Assembly: GCF_021216675.1 (NCBI RefSeq)
Contig: NZ_CP086120.1
Location: 2,090,501 to 2,154,500 of the forward strand
Reading direction: 5' to 3'
Origin: Streptomyces gobiensis
GTDB taxonomy: Bacteria; Actinomycetota; Actinomycetes; Streptomycetales; Streptomycetaceae
DNA length: 64,000 nucleotides
In this document: piece by piece, positions 23,418 to 31,659 of the stretch
How positions within the stretch are numbered: position 1 is the first letter of the stretch
Layout: every line of letters starts with the position of its first letter
Translations under genes and position numbers: made by a program
Notes under the pieces: model-generated
The model's input: the letters and a program-made list of their open reading frames with translations, nothing else
What the model was told of the DNA's origin: nothing
The model's database searches: none

Positions 23418-23896
23418 TCCCCGCCGTCCTCACGCCCGAGATAGCCGCGATCGGCATCGCCCTGGGCCTGCTGTTCTCGCTGGTCTGCTATCTGACGACC
23501 AACCTCTCCCCGGGCGGGATGATCACCCCGGGCTGGCTGGCCCTCACCCTCGTGGAGGACCTGCAGCACGCCTCGATGGTCGTGGGCGTCACCGTCCTGA
23601 CCTACGTCTGCACCCTGCTGATCCAGCGTCTGGTGATCCTCTACGGCAAGCGGCTGTTCGCCGCGGTCGTGCTGATCGGCGTGGTTCTCCAGGCGACCCT
23701 GCTCTTTGTGCTGCAGCGGGAGTTCCCGCTGATGTACTCCAACCAGACACTCGGCTTCATCGTCCCTGGCCTGATCGCCTATCAGCTGGTCCGCCAGCCG
23801 AAGGGCGCGACGATCCTGGCCACCGGCTCGGTGACGCTTATGACGTATGTCGTCCTCACCGCCGGGATCCTGCTCGGCGCCCTGCCGTCCGCCTGA
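23414..23896 (+). CDS. pgsC: Poly-gamma-glutamate biosynthesis membrane protein PgsC/CapC
   Basis: A 160-residue membrane protein close in length to Bacillus PgsC (about 149). It shows about five transmembrane helices and the family motif LTTNLSPGGMITPGWLAL, followed by LTYVCTLLIQRLVILYGKR and a last helical pair (LGFIVPGLIAYQLVRQ). TTG 23414 is favoured: AGGAGA lies at 23402-23407 and the TTGA overlap couples it to pgsB. GTG 23390 in frame would add eight residues. PgsC forms the membrane core of the synthase with PgsB. A PgsE homologue was not found. Confidence 0.93.
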   Translation: MIPAVLTPEIAAIGIALGLLFSLVCYLTTNLSPGGMITPGWLALTLVEDLQHASMVVGVTVLTYVCTLLIQRLVILYGKRLFAAVVLIGVVLQATLLFVLQREFPLMYSNQTLGFIVPGLIAYQLVRQPKGATILATGSVTLMTYVVLTAGILLGALPSA

Positions 23897-23916
23897 TCAA
23901 CGACCGGAGCTGAGCC

Positions 23917-25002
23917 ATGAGTGCCAAGACCAAGCGCAAGTCCCATCCCGTCGTGCACGCCGCGACGGTCCTCGCCCTGCTCGCCGGCAGCGCGTATCTG
24001 ACCGTGGAACTCCGCAAGGAAGAGCAGGCCAAGGCGCCAGCCGTACAGACGGTCACCGACACCCCGGTACTGAAGTCGTCCAACGCCGGTCAGAACACCG
24101 GCGAGCGGACCTGGGAGCGGTTGAAGAACCCCGCCCGTTCGGTCCTGCGGGGTGAGAAGGGACAGGTGCTGGCCACCTTCACCGATGGCGCCCGTACCGC
24201 CACCCTCACCGGCCCCAGCCGCACCTTCACCGAGCCCGCTCACACAAAATCCCGGGTCGTCACCGAGAACTGGGTGCGGCTGATGCCCGAGGTCTGGAAG
24301 AAGGGCGCCGAGAAGGAGCAGTGGTTCAAGGACTGGTTCAAGGAGTATTTCGGCAGCGAAGAAGACGACATCTTCGCGATCGCCTTCCAGTACGTCCACC
24401 AGGCGCCGGTGAAGAAGGACGACGAGGGCGTCTCCTACGCGGGTGACGCCGAATTCGGCCCCATCAACCCGGACGGCAAGGAAGGCGCCGACTACCGGCT
24501 TGAGCAGTCCGACTTCTACGACTACCTGGGCATTCCCTACACCTTCCGGGACGGCACCACGCTCCAGCCCGAGGCGAAGCGATACCGGGCGATGGACTGC
24601 TCCGGCTTTATCCGTACGGTTTTCGGTTACCGGGCGCGCTATCCGCTGATGGCCACGGACAAGCGGGGCGACGGCCTCCCCCGTACCGCCAACGGCATGG
24701 CCCGCTCCAAGCTCGGCGCCGACATCATTCCGCTGACCGGGGACGCGCCGCGTTATGACCGGCCCACCTCCATCGACGTTCTCCAGCCGGGTGACCTGAC
24801 GTTCTTCTGGCTCGACGCGCGCACCGGAAAGCGGCTCGACCACGCCGGCATTTATCTGGGCCATGACACCGACGGCCACAAGATCTTCATTTCCAGCCGG
24901 GAAGAGATCAACGGCCCGACCATGGGCGACAAGGGCGGCACCGCACGGCTGGACGGCAACGGCTACTACGCCTCCGCGCTGCGCAGCGCGAAGCGGCTGT
25001 GA
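23917..25002 (+). CDS. NlpC/P60 family hydrolase, candidate gamma-PGA depolymerase or releasing enzyme
   Basis: A 361-residue protein with an N-terminal signal anchor (HAATVLALLAGSAYLTV, about residues 13-30) and a C-terminal NlpC/P60 domain. The catalytic cysteine is in MDCSGFIRTVFGY (Cys228) and the histidine in RLDHAGIYLG (His309); an ISSREEINGP segment follows. Family members cut gamma-D-glutamyl bonds. In Bacillus the gamma-DL-glutamyl hydrolase PgdS sits directly after the pgs operon, and this gene is in the same position 20 bp after pgsC. It therefore probably trims, releases or anchors the polymer. A cell-wall endopeptidase role cannot be excluded. The middle region (about 95-200) is charged and of unknown role. 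Confidence 0.85.
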   Translation: MSAKTKRKSHPVVHAATVLALLAGSAYLTVELRKEEQAKAPAVQTVTDTPVLKSSNAGQNTGERTWERLKNPARSVLRGEKGQVLATFTDGARTATLTGPSRTFTEPAHTKSRVVTENWVRLMPEVWKKGAEKEQWFKDWFKEYFGSEEDDIFAIAFQYVHQAPVKKDDEGVSYAGDAEFGPINPDGKEGADYRLEQSDFYDYLGIPYTFRDGTTLQPEAKRYRAMDCSGFIRTVFGYRARYPLMATDKRGDGLPRTANGMARSKLGADIIPLTGDAPRYDRPTSIDVLQPGDLTFFWLDARTGKRLDHAGIYLGHDTDGHKIFISSREEINGPTMGDKGGTARLDGNGYYASALRSAKRL

Positions 25003-25096
25003 CACCCCAGGGCGGGGCGCTGCGCTGCAGCCGGGGCCGGGGCCCATGGCCGAAAAGTGGTCATGGGCCCTCCCCCGGACCTCCTAGCATGTCCGG

Positions 25097-26938
25097 ATGA
25101 CCGCTGCCCCCACTGCCGCGCCCGAGGTGCTGCGCCGTGTCTTCGGCTACGAGTCGTTCCGCGGTGAGCAGCAGGAGATCATCGACCATGTCGCCGCTGG
25201 CGGTGATGCCCTCGTACTGATGCCGACCGGTGGCGGCAAGTCGCTGTGCTACCAGATTCCCGCGCTGGTGCGCGACGGCGTCGGCGTCGTGATCTCACCG
25301 CTCATCGCACTGATGCAGGACCAGGTCGACGCCCTGAGAGCCCTGGGCGTGCGCGCGGGCTTCCTCAACTCCACCCAGGACCTGGACGAACGGCGCCTGG
25401 TGGAGGCCGAGTTCGTCGCGGGCGAACTGGACCTGCTCTATCTGGCACCGGAGCGGCTACGGGTCGAGTCGACGCTGCGGCTGCTGGACCGGGGCAGGGT
25501 CTCCCTGTTCGCCATCGACGAGGCGCACTGTGTGGCGCAGTGGGGGCACGATTTCCGGCCGGACTATCTGGCCCTGTCCCAGCTGCATGAGCGGTGGCCC
25601 GAGGTGCCCCGTATCGCACTGACCGCGACGGCCACCGAGGCTACGCACGCCGAGATCGCCTCCCGGCTGAAGCTTCAGGATGCCCGGCACTTCGTGGCGA
25701 GCTTCGACCGCCCGAACATCCAGTACCGGATCGTGCCCAAGGACGACCCGAAGAAGCAGCTTTTGACGCTGCTGCGTGAGGAGCACACGGGCGACGCGGG
25801 CATCGTGTACTGCCTCTCCCGGAACTCCGTGGAGAAGACCGCCGAGTTCCTGGTGAAGAACGGGATCGAGGCGGTGCCGTATCACGCGGGGCTCGACGCC
25901 CGCACCCGTGCCGAGCATCAGGCGCGCTTTCTGCGTGAGGACGGGCTCGTCATCGTCGCCACCATCGCGTTCGGTATGGGCATTGACAAGCCCGATGTGC
26001 GGTTTGTCGCCCATCTCGATCTGCCCAAGTCCGTTGAGGGTTATTACCAGGAGACGGGCCGGGCCGGGCGCGATGGCCTGCCGTCCACCGCGTGGCTGGC
26101 GTATGGGCTCCAGGATGTGGTGCAGCAGCGCAAAATGATCGACGGCTCCGAAGGCGATGACGCGCACCGCCGAAAGCTGACGGCCCACCTTGAGGCCATG
26201 CTGGCCCTCTGCGAGACGGTCACATGCCGCCGTGCCCAGCTGCTCGACTACTTCGGCCAGCGGACCGATGCGTCATCTGCGTCATGCGGCAACTGCGATA
26301 CGTGCCTGACCCCGCCGGAGTCCTGGGACGGCACGATCCCCGCTCAGAAAATCCTGTCGACCGTGGTCCGGCTGAAGCGGGAGCGGGGCCAGAAGTTCGG
26401 GGCGGGCCAGATCATCGACATTCTGCTGGGGAAGAAGTCGGCCAAGGTCATTCAGTTCGACCATGACGCGCTGAGTGTCTTCGGCATCGGCACGGAGCTG
26501 CGGGAAGCGGAGTGGCGCGGCGCGGTACGCCAGCTGCTGGCCCAGGGGCTGCTCGCCGTCGAGGGCGACTACGGCACGCTGGTCCTCACCGACGCGAGCG
26601 CCGAGGTGCTGGGCGGTCAGCGGGAGGTACGGCTGCGGCGCGACCCGGTACGGGCCGCGAAGGCGCCGAGGACGAGTACGCCCCGTCAGCGCGCCGCGCC
26701 CGTGGACCTCCCCGAGGCCGCTGTGCCGGTGTTCGAGGAGCTACGGGCCTGGCGGGCGGCCACCGCGAAGGAGCAGGGGGTGCCCGCGTACGTCATCTTC
26801 CACGATGCGACGCTGCGCGAGATCGCTACCGCCTCCCCGACGACCCTGGACGAGCTCAGCGCGCTCAACGGCGTAGGCGAGACCAAACTAGCCAAATACG
26901 GCCCCCAACTCCTCACCCTCCTAACCCCCAACGCCTAG
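25097..26938 (+). CDS. recQ: ATP-dependent DNA helicase RecQ
   Basis: A 613-residue superfamily 2 helicase of normal RecQ length. Helicase motifs are complete: [16 protein letters not shown] (Walker A), [18 protein letters not shown] (DEAH plus aromatic-rich loop), ALTATAT (motif III) and [11 protein letters not shown] (motif VI). The RQC zinc cysteines are in [15 protein letters not shown] and CGNCDTC, followed by a winged helix. A C-terminal HRDC domain is recognisable ([33 protein letters not shown]). It acts in recombinational repair and fork restart. ATG 25097 is the obvious start. The gene ends before a dispersed palindromic repeat that probably terminates it. Confidence 0.97.
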   Translation: MTAAPTAAPEVLRRVFGYESFRGEQQEIIDHVAAGGDALVLMPTGGGKSLCYQIPALVRDGVGVVISPLIALMQDQVDALRALGVRAGFLNSTQDLDERRLVEAEFVAGELDLLYLAPERLRVESTLRLLDRGRVSLFAIDEAHCVAQWGHDFRPDYLALSQLHERWPEVPRIALTATATEATHAEIASRLKLQDARHFVASFDRPNIQYRIVPKDDPKKQLLTLLREEHTGDAGIVYCLSRNSVEKTAEFLVKNGIEAVPYHAGLDARTRAEHQARFLREDGLVIVATIAFGMGIDKPDVRFVAHLDLPKSVEGYYQETGRAGRDGLPSTAWLAYGLQDVVQQRKMIDGSEGDDAHRRKLTAHLEAMLALCETVTCRRAQLLDYFGQRTDASSASCGNCDTCLTPPESWDGTIPAQKILSTVVRLKRERGQKFGAGQIIDILLGKKSAKVIQFDHDALSVFGIGTELREAEWRGAVRQLLAQGLLAVEGDYGTLVLTDASAEVLGGQREVRLRRDPVRAAKAPRTSTPRQRAAPVDLPEAAVPVFEELRAWRAATAKEQGVPAYVIFHDATLREIATASPTTLDELSALNGVGETKLAKYGPQLLTLLTPNA

Positions 26939-26950
26939 CTTTCCCCCAGC

Positions 26951-27020
26951 TGTTGTGGGCAGTCGTTCCGCAGGGCGGAACGGGTGGGCACAACACCGGC
27001 CACCGTCCCGCACCCGCCCG
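26951..27020. repeat. Dispersed palindromic repeat, copy 1 (likely bidirectional terminator)
   Basis: This block contains a nested inverted repeat: outer arms GTTGTG and CACAAC, inner arms GTTCCGC and GCGGAAC around AGG. It continues with a shared 24-bp flank (CCGGCCACCGTCCCGCACCC and four more bases). A copy with one extra C recurs at 63926-63996. This copy lies between convergent recQ and the ImmA/IrrE-like gene, a normal place for a terminator. Confidence 0.85.
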
Positions 27021-27131
27021 CCCCGGGGCCCGGGGCGAAGCCCCGGTTTCCGGGAAGGGGCGGGAATTGGGGAAACCCACCCCGGCACCGGCCCGCACCG
27101 GCCAGCCCCGGGGCCCGGGGCGAAGCCCCGG
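27021..27131. repeat. Two identical 26-bp GC-rich hairpin repeats
   Basis: The same 26-bp sequence occurs at 27021-27046 and 27106-27131. Each contains CCGGGGC-GAA-GCCCCGG, a 7-bp stem with a 3-base loop, preceded by a GGGGCCCGGGG palindrome. The 59 bp between them are GC-rich and non-coding. Similar short hairpins are common intergenic elements in Streptomyces. The second copy ends 8 bp before the stop of the downstream reverse gene. Confidence 0.75.
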
Positions 27132-27138
27132 CACGCTC

Positions 27139-28110
27139 CTACCGCCGGGAGCCCTCCACAAAGCGCCGCACCACCTCACCACGCCGCGCAGCGTCAAGCC
27201 GCCGCAGCCAGCGAACCTCCGCGTCAAGCCCCTCCAGCCCCCCATCCGCGACCTGCGTCGCGGAGTTCGCGCCACCCCGCCGCGCCACAACATCCACAGG
27301 CGCGCACCCCGCAAGCTTGGCGCGCCGCGCCGCCTCTACCCAGCACGCGTCAGCGACGACCCGCTGCCCAGCGCCGACCGCCTCCGCCTGGACCCGCCGC
27401 TCGGCACAGACATAGGGCTGAAGCGCGAGAATCGCATCGCGGATCTCCACCACCCGGCGGTGCAGCCGCATCCGTGGCTCGCCACGGCGCAGCTCCTCAT
27501 GGAGTACGACCGCGGGGACAGCCGTCGTCAGGTCGGCCCACAGCGGACGGAGCCAGCGCAGATACAGCCAGTGCTGGGCTCCTCGCCAGGCCGCCCCGAT
27601 GGGGTGGCTGCTGAGGGCCCGGTCGAGGGCCCGGTCACTGAGGATGGTCGCCAGCAACTCGGCGTCGCGCTCCTCGTCATCGCGGTAGCTGGTGCGGCCG
27701 AAGACGCCGAAAACGCCGAAAACATCGCGGAGCTGGTCGAGATCCAGCTCATCGTCCTCAGCGAGAGCGCCGGATCCGGCCTCCCCCAGCAGCCGGGTCG
27801 TGTACGCGGGGCGCTCGGCGTCCGGCTCGCCATGTCCGAGCAGCAGATGCGCCAGCTCATGCAGGATGATCTGCAACCGGTGCACGGCGCTGGTCGCGGG
27901 CTCGTAGAAGATCACATCAGTGGTGCTGGTGGCCACCCACACCCCGGAGGGCAGCTCGCCGTCCGGCGCTCCGTCGAGCGCGACCAGCCGGAGCGGGCGG
28001 CCGCTCTCCGCGGCGATACGGTCACACAGCACATCAAGGTCGAACGGGCGTGGAAAGTCGAGAGCGTCGGCGACGGCCTCGCAGCGGGCACGGCGGCTCG
28101 TCTTGGGCAT
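27139..28110 (-). CDS. ImmA/IrrE-family zinc metallopeptidase-like protein
   Basis: A 323-residue protein with the zinc-binding motif ILHELAHLLLGH (His84, Glu85, His88), typical of ImmA/IrrE peptidases that cleave or derepress an XRE repressor. A C-terminal portion of about 200 residues, with aspartate/glutamate-rich helices and an RRLDAARRGEVVRRF end, is specific to the Streptomyces group. ATG 28110 has GGAGAT just upstream. The partner XRE gene lies 75 bp upstream on the same strand, the usual order repressor-peptidase. The target promoter is not evident. Because phage and integrative elements use such pairs, a foreign origin is possible, but no integrase is visible nearby. Confidence 0.8.
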   Translation of the reverse strand: MPKTSRRARCEAVADALDFPRPFDLDVLCDRIAAESGRPLRLVALDGAPDGELPSGVWVATSTTDVIFYEPATSAVHRLQIILHELAHLLLGHGEPDAERPAYTTRLLGEAGSGALAEDDELDLDQLRDVFGVFGVFGRTSYRDDEERDAELLATILSDRALDRALSSHPIGAAWRGAQHWLYLRWLRPLWADLTTAVPAVVLHEELRRGEPRMRLHRRVVEIRDAILALQPYVCAERRVQAEAVGAGQRVVADACWVEAARRAKLAGCAPVDVVARRGGANSATQVADGGLEGLDAEVRWLRRLDAARRGEVVRRFVEGSRR

Positions 28111-28185
28111 ACGATCTCCTTCGGCGCCGTATCTTAAGCGACTTCGGCGCCGAACACCCCCGATTTTCCCGCCGGAATCCGGCGG

Positions 28186-28677
28186 CTACTGCCTGCCGCC
28201 GGGGGCGTCCGGCAGCCCTTCGAGCCGCCGCGCCTGGTCGATCACTCCCCGGATCGCCCGGAGGCTGCCGGGGGACAGCCCGTTCATCCGCACCGCCACA
28301 TCCCGGACATCGCCGTCGCCGAGGATGTCCACCAGCTCCCGCTGGGCCTGGGTGAGCTCGACCCGCTCCCGGACCTTGGCCAGCTTGGCGTCGACCCGGT
28401 CGGCCACGGTGTCGTCGAAGAAATAGGTCACCGGCACTCCGAAGAAGCCCGCGATCACGGTGAGCGTGCTGACCTTGGGATCGGTGATTTCACCCTTACG
28501 GATCTTCTGGATCGTCGCGTGCGAGACGGTCTGGCCACCGGGCCCGGCCTTCTCCTTGATGCGTTCGGCGATCTCCATATAGCTGAGCGGGCCACGGCCC
28601 GGTGGATGGACAGTACCGATCAAATGATCGAGTTTCTGTGCGATGGTGCGCCCGTTGCCGGGCTTCCCCCTGGTCAC
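28186..28677 (-). CDS. XRE-family helix-turn-helix regulator
   Basis: A 163-residue repressor-like protein. An XRE HTH spans about residues 10-80 (LDHLIGTVHPPGRGPLSYME, VSHATIQKIRKGEITDPKVS, VIAGFFGVPVTYFFDD). A helical C-terminal half resembles the regulators that accompany ImmA-like peptidases. GTG 28677 was chosen because AAGGAG lies at ideal spacing; the reading frame extends 18 codons further without a better site. It is upstream of the HELAH protein on the same strand, so the two probably form a signal-responsive switch: the peptidase inactivates this protein and releases target genes. Confidence 0.88.
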   Translation of the reverse strand: MTRGKPGNGRTIAQKLDHLIGTVHPPGRGPLSYMEIAERIKEKAGPGGQTVSHATIQKIRKGEITDPKVSTLTVIAGFFGVPVTYFFDDTVADRVDAKLAKVRERVELTQAQRELVDILGDGDVRDVAVRMNGLSPGSLRAIRGVIDQARRLEGLPDAPGGRQ

Positions 28678-28914
28678 CCCACCACTCCTTGTACTCCGCA
28701 CCACGGTGTGGTCAGCACCGAGGCCCAACACTGTGGCTAGTCACTAATGAAGTTTACGCGGCTACCGGCAATCCATCCCCCGCCCGTCAATTCCGCTTGA
28801 AAAAGAGGCCACTTGCACCGTACCCTCTCCCTGGTACGTAAAATGAAATAGACGGCATGGGCACGGCGTGCGGCACGGGGGTTCGTACGGCTGGCTGATG
28901 TATGGGGGAGTGGA

Positions 28915-28947
28915 GGCCCGGCATGGTCGCGATGACCGCGCCGGGCC
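28915..28947. terminator. Stem-loop terminator after fbiC
   Basis: GGCCCGGC at 28915-28922 pairs with GCCGGGCC at 28940-28947, and an inner GGTC/GACC helix lies at 28925-28928/28934-28937. It sits 35 bp beyond the fbiC stop in the direction of fbiC transcription. The rest of the roughly 300-bp gap up to the XRE gene, which is less GC-rich around 28740-28850, holds only the XRE promoter region as far as I can see. Confidence 0.75.
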
Positions 28948-28981
28948 GTTCCGCGTGCCGTACTCCAGCCGTACCGCGGGG

Positions 28982-31609
28982 TCAGTCTCCCAGGACCGGC
29001 AGCAGCTCCGGGAGATGGCCGTCGGAGGCCAGGGCGGCCTGTTGGCGTTCGGCGGGCACCTGACCATAGGTGGTGGTGCGGGGCCGTGACGGGCGTCCGG
29101 CCGCCTCGGCGATGGCGACCAGCTCCCTGACCGAGCGGTACGAGCCGTAGGAGGAGCCCGCCATCCGGGAGATGGTCTCCTCCATCAGCGTGCCGCCTAC
29201 GTCGTTGGCGCCCGAGCGCAGCATCTCGGCGGCGCCCTCCGCGCCCAGCTTCACCCAGCTGGTCTGGATGTTGGTGATGTGCGGGTGCAGCAGCAGCCGG
29301 GCCATGGCCGTCACCGCGCGGTTGTCGCGGCTGGTGGGGCCGGGGCGGGCGATGCCCGCGAGATAGACCGGGGCGTTGGTGTGGATGAAGGGGAGGGTGA
29401 CGAACTCGGTGAAGCCGCCCATGTTTTCGGACAACGCGGCTTCCTGGATCCGGGCCAGCGTGCGGAAGTGACCCAGCCAGTGGCGGGGCTGGTCGACATG
29501 GCCGTACATCATCGTGGAGGAGGAGCGGATGCCCAGCGAGTGGGCGGTCCGCACGACCTCGGTCCAGGTGGCGGTGGGCAGCTTGCCCTTGGTGAGCACC
29601 CAGCGGACATCGTCGTCCAGGATCTCGGCCGCCGTACCGGGGATGGAGTCAAGTCCCGCATCCCTGGCGGCGGTCAGCCAGTCACGGATGGACATCCCCG
29701 TGCGCGTAGCACCGTTGACGACCTCCATCGGCGAGAAGGCGTGGACGTGCATCCCCGGGACGCGTTCCTTTACCGCGCGGGCGATGTCGAAGTAGGCGGT
29801 GCCGGGCAGGTCGGGGTGGATGCCGCCCTGCATGCACACCTCCACCGCGCCTACCTCCCAGGCCTGTTCGGCCCGGTCGGCGACCTGGCTGAGGGAGAGT
29901 GTGTAGGCGTCCGCGTCCGTACGGCGCTGCGCGAAGGCGCAGAACCGGCAGCCGGTGTAGCAGACATTGGTGAAGTTGATGTTGCGGGTGACGATGTACG
30001 TCACCTCGTCGCCCACGGTGTCCCGGCGCAGCTCGTCGGCGACCCGGCACAGGGCGTCAAGGGCCGGACCGTCGGCGTGCAGCAGGGCCAGCGCCTGGTC
30101 GTCCGTCAGCCGGGTGGGGTCGGCGGCGGCCTGCGCCAGGGCGGACCGTACATCGGTGTCGATACGCTGCGGCACCATCCCGGGCGCGGCCTGCTCACGC
30201 AGGGCCGCCCAGTCGCCGTAGACCTCATCGAAGTCATCGCGTCGGTCGGCCGTACGCCCCTCGGTATCGATGCTGCGGTGCAGGTCCGTGCGCCCGCTGG
30301 AGCTGACGGTGAACGCCTCGTCCGGCTCCTGCCAGGGGCGGCCCTCGACCACCGCGTCCGTACGGGCGAGGCCGGTCTCCGGGTCGGCCAGGGCCCCCAC
30401 GTGCGGCAGCAGCCGGGGGTCCAGCCAGGGCTCACCGCGCTGGATGAACTCGGGGTAGACGGCGAGCCGTTCCCGCAGCTGGAAACCCACGGCGGCGGAG
30501 CGCTCGGCGAGCTCGTCGATGTGCGGCCAGGGACGCTCCGGGTTGACATGGTCCGGGGTGAGCGGGGAAACGCCGCCCCAGTCGTCGATTCCGGCCCCGA
30601 TGAGCCGTGCGTACTCGTCGTCGACCAGGTTCGGCGGCGCCTGGAGACAGGCGGCGGGGCCCAGGATGTGGCGGGCGACCGCGACGGTGGCGACCAGCTC
30701 GTCCAGCTCGGCGTCCGGCATACCGCGCATCGCCGTATCCGGCTTGGCGCGGAAGTTCTGGATGATGACTTCCTGGATGCCGTGGTAGGCACGCTGAACC
30801 TTGCGCAGCGCGAACAGTGACTCCGCGCGCTCCTCGTAGGTCTCCCCGATCCCGATCAGGAGCCCGCTGGTGAACGGGACGTTGGAGCGGCCGGCGTCCT
30901 CCAGGACGCGCAGCCGGACGGCGGGCTCCTTGTCCGGAGAGCCATAGTGCGGCCCGCCCGGCTCGCTCCACAGCCGCTCGGCCGTGGTCTCCAGCATCAT
31001 GCCCATCGACGGGGCGACCGGCTTGAGCCGCTGGAAGTCCGTCCAGGACATCGCGCCGGGGTTGAGGTGCGGCAGCAGCCCGGTTTCCTCCAGGATGCGG
31101 ATCGCCATGGCCCGTACATACGCGACGGTGTCGTCGTAGCCCTCGGCCTCCAGCCACTCGCGCGCCTCGGGCCAGCGGTCCTCGGGGCGGTCCCCCAAGG
31201 TGATCAGCGCCTCCTTGCAGCCCAGTTCAGCGCCGCGCCGGGCGATGCTCAGCACCTCGTCCGGGGACATGAACATCCCATGGCCCGCGCGGCGCAGCTT
31301 GCCGGGCACGGTGGCGAAGGTGCAGTAGTGGCACTTGTCGCGGCAGAGCCTGGTGAGCGGGATGAAGACACTGCGCGAGTACGTGATGACCCCGGCCCGC
31401 CCGGCAGCCTCCAGACCCGCGTCGCGCACCCGGGCGGCGGAGGCAGTCAGACCGGCGAGATCGTCACCACGCGCCTGCAACAGCACGGCGGCCTCGGTCG
31501 TATCCAGTGCCACGCCCTCCCTGGCCCGGCGGAGTGCGCGGCGCATGGCGTTGGCGGTGGGTCCGGTAGGTCCAGTAGGTCCGGTAGGTCCCTGCGCGTC
31601 TGAGGTCAT
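28982..31609 (-). CDS. fbiC: FO synthase FbiC (CofG-CofH fusion)
   Basis: An 875-residue bifunctional radical SAM enzyme. It makes the deazaflavin FO, precursor of cofactor F420, from tyrosine and a ribityl-uracil intermediate. Two CxxxCxxC clusters are present: CRDKCHYC at residues 89-96 (CofG half) and CYTGCRFC near 547-554 (CofH half). Both are followed by typical blocks ([36 protein letters not shown]). The fused form is standard for actinobacteria. The N-terminus has four Gly-Pro-Thr repeats from a tandem 9-bp DNA repeat. F420 produced here could serve the LLM oxidoreductase at 46644-47453. The ribosome binding site is weak, so the start could lie slightly downstream. Confidence 0.97.
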   Translation of the reverse strand: MTSDAQGPTGPTGPTGPTANAMRRALRRAREGVALDTTEAAVLLQARGDDLAGLTASAARVRDAGLEAAGRAGVITYSRSVFIPLTRLCRDKCHYCTFATVPGKLRRAGHGMFMSPDEVLSIARRGAELGCKEALITLGDRPEDRWPEAREWLEAEGYDDTVAYVRAMAIRILEETGLLPHLNPGAMSWTDFQRLKPVAPSMGMMLETTAERLWSEPGGPHYGSPDKEPAVRLRVLEDAGRSNVPFTSGLLIGIGETYEERAESLFALRKVQRAYHGIQEVIIQNFRAKPDTAMRGMPDAELDELVATVAVARHILGPAACLQAPPNLVDDEYARLIGAGIDDWGGVSPLTPDHVNPERPWPHIDELAERSAAVGFQLRERLAVYPEFIQRGEPWLDPRLLPHVGALADPETGLARTDAVVEGRPWQEPDEAFTVSSSGRTDLHRSIDTEGRTADRRDDFDEVYGDWAALREQAAPGMVPQRIDTDVRSALAQAAADPTRLTDDQALALLHADGPALDALCRVADELRRDTVGDEVTYIVTRNINFTNVCYTGCRFCAFAQRRTDADAYTLSLSQVADRAEQAWEVGAVEVCMQGGIHPDLPGTAYFDIARAVKERVPGMHVHAFSPMEVVNGATRTGMSIRDWLTAARDAGLDSIPGTAAEILDDDVRWVLTKGKLPTATWTEVVRTAHSLGIRSSSTMMYGHVDQPRHWLGHFRTLARIQEAALSENMGGFTEFVTLPFIHTNAPVYLAGIARPGPTSRDNRAVTAMARLLLHPHITNIQTSWVKLGAEGAAEMLRSGANDVGGTLMEETISRMAGSSYGSYRSVRELVAIAEAAGRPSRPRTTTYGQVPAERQQAALASDGHLPELLPVLGD

Positions 31610-31659
31610 TACCGAAGGGTACGACGCCAGTCCACAGCCCGGAGTACGGAGATCCAGGC

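Noticed and set aside
27021..27131. Insertion-sequence ends suggested by paired identical 26-mers
   Set aside because: They are direct copies of a short hairpin only 59 bp apart, with no transposase between them; simple intergenic repeats explain them.
29279..30820. 513-codon forward open frame antisense to fbiC
   Set aside because: Lies wholly within FbiC, which has both radical SAM clusters; the forward frame shows no domain and no ribosome binding site.
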